The notes: generated by a model not told the origin, from the sequence alone. DNA of 64,000 nt from Brachionus plicatilis (GCA_010279815.1 QEOQ01000141.1:372001-436000); one strand, 5' to 3'. Shown: positions 37,111 through 48,141, counted from the stretch's first letter. Translations and numbers: made by a program.

Positions 37111-37594
37111 GCTCAATATTTATCAACTTAATTTATTTTAACAACCCTTTAGTTTATTTACTTTATTGATAACTAACAACAGAAAGGTCTTATTAAATTA
37201 GTTAAATCAATTTATTATGTTTGAATTTTTTTTTTGACAAATAAATCAAAATGAATTATTTAAAATAAAAATAATAAAAAGACTGATAAATATATTTCAA
37301 AAAGTAAATTTTCGAAATTAGTTTTAGAAATTAATCGGACGGTATACAAAACTTTTGCTTCCATTCCATAGGATAACATTTCAAATTGATTTTTTCTCTT
37401 CAAAGTTTTTGAAAAAATGTCTGAGTAAATTAAACAATTTAAAATAATTTTAATGTCTATCTAAAAATTAAATAATAAATAAATAAATTAAATAAACTAT
37501 AAGAATTTTTCAAATTTTAAAAGAGGAAAAAAATAGTTATCCATGTTTTGAATTCTTTTAGGTGTTTTTTGATGTGGTTGTGTAAGAAAAAAAA

Positions 37595-37666
37595 CTCCGT
37601 GACGGGGAATTGAACCCCGGTCTCCCGCGTGACAGGCGGGGATACTCACCACTATACTATCACGGA
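37595..37666 (-). tRNA. tRNA-Asp (GTC), copy 2
   Basis: A minus-strand copy identical to the Asp gene at 34992, with a T-run terminator (AAAAAAAA on the plus strand just left of it). Confidence 0.96.
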
Positions 37667-37948
37667 TATATTTAATTTTCCTCTTCTTTAATTTTTAGAG
37701 TTAAAAATTATTATTAATAATAGTGATAAACTTATTTTAACAAAGCTAATTCCATGTAAAACAACGCAATTTATTTATTAAACAAAGAATTCCATTCTTT
37801 GATCTTCAGAACGTTCAAAAAGTTAAATAAAAATTTTAAAGAAAAAACATTGTATTTATTATACACCGGTTACAGATATTAAGTTACAATTTTTACAAAA
37901 AATTAAATATAAATAATTTGACTAATTTATTTGAAAAAATGAGATGTA

Positions 37949-38948
37949 TTTTTTTGATCTACATAAATAATTAATTGAAAAATATAAAATAATAAAAAAA
38001 TCATCTAAAATAATTTTTTGGAAAATAAAAAAATAAAAAAAAAAATAACAATGGAATCGTCAGACGAATTCGAGCAATTGAGCACATATTCTTCAGCCAC
38101 TGAAGAAGAAAATCAACAAGATGTAATTAAAAACCCAAAAAAAAGGGTACATAAAGCCTGGGTTAATTTAATGGAGTTTGACAATAGACAATTGGCTTTA
38201 GATTAGATTCAACAACAAAAAATCTGGTCATATTTAAGAGATAATGATACAGATAAGGGACGTAAAGATGTTTACCGTTGCAATCTTGTCAAAAGACGTA
38301 GGCCACAATGTCAAGCGGAAATATGTTTACTTTACAACAGTCACAACGTTAAGTTAACGCTATTTAATAATGGTAATCAGCACACACATGATCAAATATT
38401 AGAACAGCAGACAAAAACTGGAATAAACGAAGCTACAAAACACTATATACAAACCTGTTTAGATCAAAAAGACATGTTAACAAAAGCCATAATTGAATTC
38501 CATTGAATTTCAAGATGGTGAAAAAGTAATAGATGATGAATCGAATGAAGATGAAGTTGATATAATCCAAGAACCACCAACTAAGAGAATTGCTTGTAAT
38601 CAAATAGATAAAACTTCATCAACAATTCAAGTAGAGCCATCTATTTCTGGGAAAGCACAAGATTCTTCAGTCACTCAGCCAATTGTTAAAAAAAGACCAG
38701 GTAGACCAAAAGGTTCGAAAAATAAAAAAAAATTAATTTTTTAAGATATTAATTTTGTATTTTTTTTCTATATTAATTTCAATAAATAATAAAAATTTTA
38801 TTTTTTTAACAAATCATTTAATTTATTTAATAGGATACTATGAAATTTTTTAAGATATAAAAACATTATTTTCGGTTATCATAGATATTTTTTATGTTAA
38901 TCAAAAAAATATATTAATCGTAAAAATTTTTATGTAGATCAAAAAAAA
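37949..38948 (+). mobile_element. FLYWCH-type DNA transposon relic, ~1 kb
   Basis: Terminal inverted repeats of about 19 bp, TTTTTTTGATCTACATAAA and its complement, bracket a decayed coding region (38018-38744). No duplication is evident at the ends. The catalytic transposase is missing, so this is a non-autonomous copy of a MULE-like element carrying a FLYWCH zinc finger. Confidence 0.75.
38018..38744 (+). pseudogene. FLYWCH zinc finger plus AT-hook transposon protein, disrupted
   Basis: The first frame (MESSDEFEQL, about 38051) reaches an in-frame TAG at 38204. It then continues in the same frame with IWSYLRDNDTDKGRKDVYRC, CQAEICLLY and GNQHTHD. This is the Trp...Cys...Cys...HxH layout of a FLYWCH finger. 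A second stop follows near 38505. A different frame then encodes an acidic segment and a C-terminal AT-hook, KKRPGRPKGSKNKKK. The transposase core that normally sits between these parts is absent. It is non-functional as it stands. Confidence 0.8.
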
Positions 38949-39229
38949 TTTTCCCAGAGAGAAATACTATTTTTTTGAAAACGGCATATGAAACTATTTG
39001 TAAAATTTAAAGTTCATAAGACTAAGCGTTAGATAATTAATCAAAATAAAACGCTATTTTTCAAACATTATTTGCACTAGCTGTTTGCAGGCTGATATGT
39101 CAATTCATAGAAAATTAATAAAATTAAACAAAACTCATAGAATAAATAATATTTCATAGAGATATATTCATTGAGTTTTTTTTTCATAAAAATTATACTA
39201 CATAATTTAAGGGAAAAATTAAATCAATT
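38949..39229. other. Short spacer
   Basis: Nothing was recognised. Confidence 0.5.
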
Positions 39230-39734
39230 AGTGTTGGATACGGACAGAGCTAACCGGTCCAATAGATGGGCAGTTACTCGCTGTTGTTGGCCCGTTTATT
39301 TTGGCGGGCTACTTTTCGGCCCGTTAAAAACCGTTTGAATTTAAATAATTAATTAAAAATAAATTTTTAAAATTTTATTTTGAAAACTTTAATTCTAGTG
39401 ACTTTGACTTTAACTAGGCCGCAAAAATAGCTACCTGGAACGGCAAATATTCAAATTATAAATTTGACTTAAAATAAAAAAAAATTTTCGAGATCTTTTT
39501 TCGAATAATATTTAAAAAATTTTTATTAATTAATTATCTAAGAATAATCTTTTTATTAAATTTAAAATTCGCCCACCAAAATTAAGACGGTTTCTTAGAT
39601 CGCCCGCTTAAATTTAAACGGTTACTAAACGGGCCAAAGTTCGCCCGTAAAAAAACTGTACGGTTAATACGGTCATGGTCAAGGTTTTGAAAAATTTTTG
39701 CCCGTTTACTGTCCGCTTGCCCGAACACCAACGC
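39230..39734. mobile_element. ~505-bp DNA element with CCCGTTT-rich ends
   Basis: The ends AGTGTTGGATACGGACAG and, in complement, GCGTTGGTGTTCGGGCAAGC are imperfect inverted repeats. They are followed inward by multiple GCCCGTTT and GGCGGGC words that stand out from the AT-rich background. An 11-bp sequence TTAAATCAATT flanks both sides (39219-39229 and 39735-39745). The middle has TAGGCCGCAAAAATAG and CTGGAACGGC, related to the units in the 26650 element. Non-coding. Confidence 0.7.
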
Positions 39735-39745
39735 TTAAATCAATT

Positions 39746-41004
39746 TAAAATTATTTTTTAGAAAAATTTTAAATGCATTTACGTTTTATTAACTCTTGAA
39801 ATAAATTTTTTTTCAATTTAAATTTTCGTTTTTTGTTGATTAATGGAAAATTGAAAATATTTTTTCAATTGAAAATTGAAAATATTTTTTCAATTTATTG
39901 TCAATGAAAAATTACGAGAAGTTATTATTCTAAAAAAAAATGGTAAATTTTTTTAAATTATTTTTCTATATTTTATCTTTTAAAAAAATTCTATGAAAAT
40001 AACGAAATAATTTAACTTTGAAAAATAATTTATGAATTGAACGTTTGCAGTGTTCATCAATGATCTGATTTTTTTTCAAAACCAAGATTTAAATGACAAA
40101 GAGATAAATGAAAGAATTGTCTATGGATTTTTTTTAATTAATGTCTTCGGTTAATTAATAAAGACATATCATATCAAATAACACATTTATTAAATAAAAA
40201 ATACTAAAATCTATTTACTATTCCTATGTCATATTTACGAAAATATATTAAGAAAAATGTTTAATTCTTTTATTTTAAAAAGAATGACAATAAAAATAAA
40301 AAATGATTTTTTAGCCTTGAGAATAAAAAATTTAAAAATCAATAAAAAAATTAAGAATAATTTTTTGTAAAATACAAAATTAGCTGTAAAAAAAATTTCA
40401 GAATGTTTTTTTTTATTTGCTAAAAAAAAATTAGCTGAGTAAAATTCTTCTCTTCCAAAACTTGTTCTGCAAATGAAAATGAAAGCTTTTGTTTCAAAAA
40501 ACCTGCTTCTGTGGTATTATTTAATTATTTATTTAATTTATTTTCAAAAATGTTATTTAAATTTTGTAAAGAATTAATTTTATTATAAAGAAAAAACCAT
40601 TAAAAAATACTATTAAGTCCTAAGAAGTTTTTTTGACTCGTCAAACATTTTGTACTCATTTGAAGTTAATTTTTCTTTCAATTTTGGTAAAATTTGAACT
40701 GATTCTGAATTTTTAATTTAATAACGTAAATTCCACATGATTAAAATTTCCAAAAGAAAATCTTACCCTAAAAACCTCCTTTTTTGATTGTAATTTAAAT
40801 AAGAAGTTTTCTTTAACTTCCCGGGTTCAGAATTTACAGAGTTTTACGAGACTTTCACTTTAAGTGAATTAAAGGTTGTTGCGTATTTTTTCAATTGCAG
40901 TACAAGTTTTTGATGTCATTAAAATAAGATATTTTAGTATAACAAATTTTTTTTAAAATTTCAAAACACCTCGAAAAAATGTCTAAATTTAAAAAATTTA
41001 AAAT
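39746..41004. other. Gene-free spacer downstream of the GPCR
   Basis: AT-rich. There is a short tandem duplication near 39849-39897 (AATTGAAAATATTTTTTCAA repeated). No gene was recognised. Confidence 0.5.
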
Positions 41005-42267
41005 TTAAAAAAAACCAAAATAAGTCACAAATGTTTGCTTAAACTCCTTGAACAAGCTTTTACTTGAAAAAATTGTATAAACAAGATAAAAATTGAAATT
41101 AAACATATCTAGTATTCCTAATAAAATGTAAAAGAAGTTTAAATTTATCTGTGTTAAGTACGCTTCATTAGTCAATGTTTCATTTTCGCTTAAATTATTG
41201 CTGTGTCCGACTATATTGGCCACTTTTTCAATTGTACCACTGTCAAATTCAGTCAAATAGCTCAACATATTTGATGGAAAGGTGCTGAGTATTTGAATAA
41301 AAGTGATCACAATACAAGCATAGCTTACATCAGATTGGTAAAAAAAAATCACGTTCATTTTGGAAATAATAACTGTTTTTTGTGGTCGTCGGATTATCCG
41401 AGAGAAATTTCTGTTAGGTGAATAGCTCGAATTAGTCGAAGAAAGTCTTTTTCGTTTAAAGCTTTTTTCGCGGGTGGTTGAAGAATTGACCGAATTGGAT
41501 CCAGTTGAAATCATTCTTTGACGCTTTTCAGCACATTTTTGTCTTTTTCTCATCTCAATGAAAATTGCCACGGTCAAAATTACACAAATCACCAGCGGAA
41601 AAATGTTATAAACTGCTGTATGGATGTGGTGATAAATATTTGTATCAAACCTAACTGTTTGAAGAAGCTTAAATTTGTCATTTACAACACAAGAGTAAAT
41701 GAAGGTGAGAGGACAGTAAACTATGGTAATAAAATAGTTATCGAATAGGTAAAATTCATCAATTATGAAAACTACGAGTATTAAGGCTACACAAATGAAG
41801 TAACTCAAGGCATGGTTGTAAAGGAGTAAATTAAGGCCTGTCAGTTTGTTCCGAATGGTCAAAAAACGCTGAAACTGAATCAAAAGTACCAAATAGACCG
41901 ACATGTGTGTCGAAAAACGTGACATAAAATGGAACCATTTGCAAATAAAATCATTTGAGATTACTTTCTGGTCATTCAAAATGTATTTGTCTTTTTCTGT
42001 ATCTATTATTTGTAGCTTGACTAGGGCTGATAAATAAAATTCTGTTAAACGAATTAGAATAACAATAGAAAGAAACAATATATAGATGCAAAGTGGTGAA
42101 CGTTTGGTTTTTTTATTTTTTATGAAAAAAAAAATAAGTAGGATGTTTAGAATGAGGACAAAAATTGATATGATGCCACCTACACTTACAAAAAAAATTG
42201 ATGAAATTTTCAGTTTTTTTTGTAGAGGCGACCTTTTTAAGCAATATGAATCGGTTTTGTTCATCAT
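41005..42267 (-). CDS. Rhodopsin-like seven-transmembrane receptor, orphan
   Basis: A single-exon frame of 420 residues. About seven hydrophobic segments are visible: near residues 22-46, 58-82, 115-135, 150-172, 214-236, 320-340 and 378-405. TM3 ends in QFQRFLTIRN, where the Arg of the usual DRY motif is kept in a QRF context. The third intracellular loop (about 240-310) is long and rich in Arg, Lys and Ser. TM7 has NFNFYLVYTIF in place of NPxxY, followed by a short helix-8-like SSKSLFKEFKQ. This looks like a divergent peptide-type invertebrate GPCR; the ligand cannot be told. Two Met codons open the frame, and no signal peptide is seen. It is the only protein gene on the minus strand here. 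Confidence 0.8.
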   Translation of the reverse strand: MMNKTDSYCLKRSPLQKKLKISSIFFVSVGGIISIFVLILNILLIFFFIKNKKTKRSPLCIYILFLSIVILIRLTEFYLSALVKLQIIDTEKDKYILNDQKVISNDFICKWFHFMSRFSTHMSVYLVLLIQFQRFLTIRNKLTGLNLLLYNHALSYFICVALILVVFIIDEFYLFDNYFITIVYCPLTFIYSCVVNDKFKLLQTVRFDTNIYHHIHTAVYNIFPLVICVILTVAIFIEMRKRQKCAEKRQRMISTGSNSVNSSTTREKSFKRKRLSSTNSSYSPNRNFSRIIRRPQKTVIISKMNVIFFYQSDVSYACIVITFIQILSTFPSNMLSYLTEFDSGTIEKVANIVGHSNNLSENETLTNEAYLTQINLNFFYILLGILDMFNFNFYLVYTIFSSKSLFKEFKQTFVTYFGFF

Positions 42268-42314
42268 TTTCTAAAAAAAAATTAGAAATATTAATAAATA
42301 AAATTGAAAAAAGA

Positions 42315-43050
42315 CAGAGTTGGGAAACTGATACTGAATAACTGATCAGTATCAGTTAATTTCAGTTATCAGTTAAACTGAAACTGACCGATAACTGATT
42401 TTGAATTAACTGAGACTGACTGAAAACTGTTTTACTATTTATTTGAATTTTTGAAAATTTTTTTTTCGGTTTTAATTTAGTTTTACACTTATATATTTTT
42501 TTGACTAGTTAGTAATGCTTTGCAATAAATAAAAAGCTAATATATGAGCCGAATGTCCATGAGGAAAACTTTGAAAATTTTGAATTAAAAAGGTTTGAAA
42601 ATGAACTTGATCTCTATTTAAGTGAAATAAATGAAAAAACAGAATGCAATATCCTAAGTTATTGGAAAAATCGGTCTAGAGATTTTAAAGTTTTATCTTT
42701 GTTAGTGAGAGATATTTATTCGATTCAAGCCAGCTCGGCACCTATCGAAAAATATTTTTCTGGGTCTACATTTTTGATGAGACCACATAGAAGTATATTC
42801 ACTTATAAAAATTTATCAAATATAATTTTTCTAAAATGTAATAAAAAATATATGTAAATATCCGTTTTAAATGTTAATTAGACTTTAATTTTTATAAACT
42901 GTTTAATAAATAAACTAATTGTATCATTTTTCTAATTAACTGATTTTTAACTGATAACTGATACCCATTAACTGAGACTGATACTGAACTGATGCTCGAA
43001 AAACTGATACTGACTGAAAACTGATTTTTTTATAACTGATCCCAACTCTG
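42315..43050 (+). mobile_element. Degenerate hAT transposon
   Basis: The element starts CAGAGTTGGGAAACTGATAC and ends AACTGATCCCAACTCTG. It is bordered by AAAAAAGA and GAAAAAGA (7 of 8 match), close to a hAT 8-bp duplication. Both subterminal regions are packed with AACTGAT/ATCAGTT words in both orientations. A hAT transposase C-terminus lies between them. The termini match those of the MITE at 9024-9367, which may be mobilised by relatives of this element. Confidence 0.8.
42519..42857 (+). pseudogene. hAT transposase, C-terminal dimerisation fragment
   Basis: The open frame reads LSYWKNRSRDFKVLSLLVRD, then SSAPIEKYFSGSTFLMRPHR and ends KCNKKYM. The pattern W...FP/FxxLs...A(R/Q)...lp.SsA.vER.FS is the hallmark of the hAT C-terminal (Dimer_Tnp_hAT) region. 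The DDE catalytic part is missing, so this is a remnant. Confidence 0.85.
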
Positions 43051-43861
43051 GAAAAAGAAGGTAAAAAATTTATTCGAGAAAATAAAAATTATCTTTAAAG
43101 TATAATTTAAAAATCAATATCTGGTGTATATTTTTTTACTTCTTAATAATTCTAAAAATAATTACATTTTTTAGTAATTTTTCGAGGGATAAATTTCGAT
43201 TTATGTTTGGATCAATTCTAACTTTTAAAAATCAATATTTAAATTGATAACAATTTAACCATGTTCTGAAAAATAATAACAACAAGTGTATTTTATAGTG
43301 GGTATACTCTAAATTTGTTTAATAACAACCGAGAGAAAAATTATAAAATTTTAACAAGTAAGCAGATTCTAAATTTCCGCTACCATAGTAATTTCAAATA
43401 AAATCTAATAAAACAAAAAAAAAAGTGAAAAGATATGTAAAAAAAAACAATTATCCTAAGCTCTTTTTTTTATTTGTTAAAATGGAATTACATGCTGAAT
43501 TAATTGTACGAAAATTTGATTAAGATTTTATTTTCTGAGGAGACACTCAAGCATCACCATAAAATTCAAACTTAAGAGAAAGTTGTTTGTGTAATTAAAT
43601 AAGCTTTTTCTGGATTGGCATCTTTATCGAGTTAATTTTTATTTACCGAAGTGAAAATTCTAAAATTGAATAAATTTTTGAAAATTTTTCTAATAAACGC
43701 AAATTGTTCTAAAAACATAAAAATTAATATTTATTTTCATCATTTCAATTCAATAAAAAAGGAAGATATGTATATATATAATTGAAGTGGCCTTATTATT
43801 AAAATTCAAGATATTAAGAAATGTGTTTTACAAAACAGAATTTTCAAAATATTACAGTACA
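43051..43861. other. Spacer before tRNA-Asp copy 3
   Basis: Nothing was recognised beyond AT-rich sequence. Confidence 0.5.
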
Positions 43862-43933
43862 TCCGTGATAGTATAGTGGTGAGTATCCCCGCCTGTCACG
43901 CGGGAGACCGGGGTTCAATTCCCCGTCACGGAG
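43862..43933 (+). tRNA. tRNA-Asp (GTC), copy 3
   Basis: Identical to the gene at 34992, followed by GTTTTTT as terminator. Flanks are unrelated to the other copies. Confidence 0.96.
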
Positions 43934-44949
43934 TTTTTTATTTATTCAAACTGCTTTAAAATTTTTAGCAGTTTTTGATTTTAAAGACTAAATCATATTT
44001 AAAAATTTAGTTATTAAAAATTAAAATGAGAGCAAGATAGCTTTAAATTACACAACAACCAAAACAACATGTTAAACTAGAATAAATTGCTGATCATCTT
44101 TATCGCATAAATATTATATGATGCCTGTCAAAATAAATTAAAAATTAATTAAATTTTTTTTCTTATAAATGAAACAAATACTAATTTTTTAAAGGAAAAA
44201 AGAAACATTAATTAATAAAAAAAACTACCTTTCACCACTCAAAAATATCATAATGCTTTTATTTTTCAATTAGTGATAAAACGAACAAAGCTTTATAAAA
44301 TTTTAACACACTTTCATTATTTTCAAGATTTCGTATAATTTTTAAGTTTATCGAATAAAATAAAGTATCTTATAGAATTATTCTTAAGATAGGATTTAAT
44401 CATTTTAATTTATGAAAAATAATTTTTCTTTATTCAATATTTTGAAAATTTTTTACTGTTTTGAACTTTCAATGGGTCTTTGATTTTAATAAAAATAAAA
44501 ACTTGTCATGCATTTTAAATAAATCCTCTTAAATTTGCATATAAAAAAGAAATTGATAATATCTTCTAAATTTTATTATCAATGAATGCGAAAATTATAA
44601 TTATTAATTGAAAAATCGAAAGAAAAATTCACCAGGATTAATCTTGTTAATAAATACACTGATTCTTTTACAAGAGAGTTATTAAAACTTACATTTTTTA
44701 ATATAATTTCCTAAAATTTAATAACCAATTGTCAGGAGCCACAAGTAATTTTTTTTGTTAAAAATTTATTAATAAAGTGTTAATCTAAAAAATTTAATTA
44801 AATTAATTTATCGAAAAATCTAAATAGAAGTTCATTAGTCTCAGATTTATTGGTTCAACAAAAAGTATAAATACGCTAAACGTTAGTTGTAAAAGTATGC
44901 TAAAATTACTAAAATGAGCTTGAATTGTTGAAAGGTCGCTAAAATTTTG
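43934..44949. other. Gene-free spacer
   Basis: AT-rich; nothing was recognised. Confidence 0.5.
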
Positions 44950-45313
44950 ATACACAAAAAAAGGTACCGACCTGGCTAACTACCGCTTAATTAGTGTTAC
45001 AAATAATTAAGAAAAAAATCCAAAAAGATCTATCAATAAAGACTTTACACCTATTGAGATGAAAAATGTCTAATTTGTAAGGAGCAGTCTGACTTCTGCA
45101 TCGAACAGCCTTGTTTCCTAACTCAAAAAATTTTTGAGACACTAACAACGAAAAAAAAAGCTTTTACTCTTTTTATGATATTTTAAGGCCTTTGACAAAG
45201 TTTGTCACACTGGTGTCATTTATTAACATATTTAGACAAGAGCACCACTATAAAATTTAATGAGATTTACAGTTCATTAAGAACGGAAATTTTTAGATTA
45301 TAAAATTTAATTC

Positions 45314-45720
45314 TTATTTGAATTAGCTTTGCCACTTCATAACGCTATTTGTAGACTAATATGAAAATGTAAATAATTTTACATTTCTAGATTTTCATAT
45401 TTGTATGTTTTTAATATTTTTGTGCAATATTTCAGATAATTATAAAAATATTACTTATGGAAATCCAAAATAAAAAATTTCTGAAATTTTGCACAAAAAA
45501 TATAAAAAAATATAAAAATTTAAAATTATTTACATTTTGCCATATTTTTTATAAATTTATAATAGAATACTTAAAAATACTAAAACAGTTTTTTTTATTT
45601 TAAATCTATTGGTTTATTTTTTCGTCTTTTAAATAAAAAATTCATAAAATTTTGAATAAGCATCAAAAAGTGCGATGTTTTAAATAAATTTAAAAAAAAA
45701 AATGAATGGGAGCTACTTTT
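45314..45720 (+). pseudogene. Copied CLN3 terminal exon and 3' flank
   Basis: Forty-four bases at 45314-45357 are identical to 50931-50974, covering the acceptor and nearly all of the last CLN3 coding exon (LPLHNAICRL). After a palindromic insertion (45361-45543), the similarity resumes through TTATAATAGAATA and TTTTAAATCTATT to AAAAAGTGCGAT, matching sequence downstream of CLN3 to about 51170. Since the intron end is included, this is DNA-level duplication, not a processed transcript. It lies inside the LINE relic. Confidence 0.85.
45361..45543. repeat. Foldback insertion inside the CLN3 copy
   Basis: Left ATGAAAATGTAAATAATTTT is mirrored by right AAAATTATTTACATTTTGCC, and ATTTTTGTGCAATATTTCAG by the complement of TCTGAAATTTTGCACAAAAA. 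It interrupts the CLN3-derived segment relative to the parent. Confidence 0.75.
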
Positions 45721-45960
45721 GTAATCTTGTTATACATTGAAATTAAATAGATTAAAGCAAACATAAGATATTTAGATTTTATTGTTTAAATATATCTTTA
45801 AATTTCATTAATTTTTTTATACAAAAAAGAAAAAAATTTTTTTTTAAAAACAAGAAAAAGATGCGATGTTTCAATTATTTTTTAATTGGAACTAATTTTG
45901 CAATCTTAAAACATTGAATTAAATAGATTGTATCAAAGATAGAATATTTAGTTTTTTTTT
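45660..45960. repeat. Two direct copies of a ~105-bp unit
   Basis: AAAAAGTGCGATGTTTTAAA near 45665 and AAAAAGATGCGATGTTTCAA near 45855 begin similar blocks. Both continue through a TTTTGTAATCTTGTTA/TTTTGCAATCTTAAAA section, CATTGAA, ATTAAATAGATT and a TATTTAG end. The unit seems to have been duplicated after insertion. Confidence 0.65.
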
Positions 45961-47159
45961 GTTTTAAAAAAAATCTTAAGCTTTTACATTTTTTATACCC
46001 TATTTTAATGATTGATGTTGGAGTCTCATAGACAAAAACAAACTTTTGGTGCATGCAACAAACACCATCTCGCGCATGTCTTAAGTTACACTGCATGCCC
46101 TAAAGATGTATTTTGAGAATTGTGTAAAAATTAAAAAAAATTTTTTTGAATTTTACATTTGACCCAGCGTTACAAATTGAATTCAAAGAAAAATTTGATA
46201 AACATCAATTTTATTCTTGGAAAAAACCAAGCTTTAATGCCATATTAACCTTAAGGAACTTTATTTTTATGATTGGGCTTCTGTCTATGAGACTACAATA
46301 TCGAGCCCCATTCTAAAAAAATGGATGGGTTAATTTTTTTTTTTAATAATTGTAAGTTATTTCTAAGACTCATTAATTATGAATCTGATCATCACCGGTG
46401 TCCCTCAAGGTTCGGTTATTAGTCCTCTTCTATTTTCAATTTTCATCAATAATATACCTTAACCAAGTTCTAAAATACATCTAACTCTCTCTTTTGTGGT
46501 AATGATCTAGTCATATTTTTTATTTTTAAAAAAATAGAAACATTTGCAAGCTTGTTAATAGTTATCTTAAAAAAATAGAAAATTGGTTAATAGAATGGAG
46601 ACTTAAAATGTCTTCTGAAAAATGCAATTATACAATTTTTTCGGGGAATCGCTCCAAAAATCAAAAGATTAGCTTAAGTCTTTTTGATAACCAAATTCCA
46701 TACAGTGACAATACAATCTTTATTGTGATAAAATTTGACAATAACTAATGCTTTAGCTCACATATTGAATTCATTCGATATAGATGGCAAGATACGATAA
46801 ATATTATAAAAAATCTTTCTCACAAATGAAATTAAGTTAAAAAATACAATTAAGTATTTATAATGTATTAGCTGGGTCTTAATTGTTTACAACTTCTTCA
46901 TCTTTTAACTTGCCCCACATACTAACTTACATTAGTTACGAATACCTCAAAAATATCCTTTAAGTTAATTTACCACCGCCCAAAATAACTTCTCGTTTTT
47001 GTTCTCATTAAGGACTATGAAGATGTGTTCGTTAAAAGTTCAAGAAATCAAGAAAAAAGTCTTCTTGACAATTTTTGTTTACGAATTCCATGTGAGTTAC
47101 TTGAATGGTATTTTTGTCATGGATAGACAATAAGATTTAAATATAAAAAAAACATTTGT

Positions 47160-47465
47160 CTTTTTGTACTTTTTGTACTTTATTATTATTTAATTTATTT
47201 GACCCTGTTCATTTTGATAATTAAAAAAAAGATCTTAATTAATTAATAGTATATCAGTTTTAATTTTAAAATAATGTTTCTCTAATCTACAACATAGCCG
47301 AATCCCTAAACCGGGGCTACGCTCTGAAATCGTTTAATTTTTAATATAATGATTAAAATAACCAAAAAGCACAGAAATTAAAAAAAGGAACAGGGCCAAA
47401 TAAATTCAAATTCTAATTAAGTACAAAAAGTACTGAAAAGATTTTAGTTTTTAATATTTTCATTG
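47160..47465. repeat. Two LINE tails in inverted orientation
   Basis: The plus-strand tail TTTTTGTACTTTATTATT...GACCCTGTTC (47163-47210) reappears inverted as GAACAGGGCCAAATAAATTC...AGTACAAAAAGTACT (47388-47435). Between them lies AGCCGAATCCCTAAACCGGG, a GC-richer piece that probably belongs to the second, minus-strand copy. Confidence 0.7.
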
Positions 47466-48069
47466 CCTATACATCTTATTGTTGCTTTTTTTAATGAACA
47501 ATAGCGAAAGGAGTTATATACTCAAAGTCTTTTAAAAAAAAATAAATTAAATTAATAAAAAAAATTGTTAAGTTACGCTAGTATTTTTTTGAACAGATAG
47601 TCTCACTATAAACAATACGAATGAGTTCTGGAACTAAACCTAATACAGCTCAATTAACAATAAAAATAATTTAAAATTTCATTTAAAATTTTAATTTCAC
47701 CGAATTCATTTAAAATTTTTTTAATTATTTTTTTTTTCGTTCGTTTTAGATTTTTGAATGAAACTATATTTAATTAATAATCTTAAACCTTTAAACTGAT
47801 GATAAACAATTCAATTTGTCTTAATTCCTACTCAAATTTTTTTAGTGCTTCTTATAAAGCAAAAAATAAAATTTCTCAGTTTTTCATTGTTTGAAAAATC
47901 AATTAGATATTATTTTTAAGTAAATGTGTTCTTTTGATAAGGGTTAAATGAGTCTAAAGAAACCGAATGAAGGTTTTGAATTAATAAAAGGAAATTTTAA
48001 ATAACTTGATATTTTAAATTATATTCTTCTTCATAACATTTAATTAAGGAAATTTTGCAAAAAAAAGTA
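47466..48069. other. Spacer before tRNA-Gly copy 2
   Basis: Nothing was recognised. Confidence 0.5.
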
Positions 48070-48141
48070 TGCGTCAGCCGGGAGTCGAACCCGGATCTGC
48101 TGCTTGGAAGGCAACAATGATAACCGCTACACCACTGACGC
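48070..48141 (-). tRNA. tRNA-Gly (TCC), copy 2
   Basis: Identical in the mature region to the gene at 37039-37110, and sharing about 12 nt of 3' flank (AAAAAAAGTAT on the plus strand). The T-run terminator is on the minus strand. Confidence 0.95.

Larger units (their letters stand above)
44950..47220 (+). pseudogene. Shattered non-LTR retrotransposon (reverse transcriptase relic)
   Basis: Fragments of a jockey/CR1-like reverse transcriptase appear in order in shifting frames. They are DLANYRLISVTN (about 44975), a QKIFETLTTKKKAFTLF-like block (about 45125), FDKVCHTG (about 45190), GVPQGSVISPLLFSIF (about 46400) and NWLIEWRLKMSSEKCNYTIF (about 46580). Between about 45310 and 46150 unrelated DNA has been inserted, including a copied CLN3 exon. 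The catalytic FADD-like block is not intact. A TTTTTGTACTTT tail with GACCCTGTTC marks the 3' end near 47160-47210. Confidence 0.8.
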
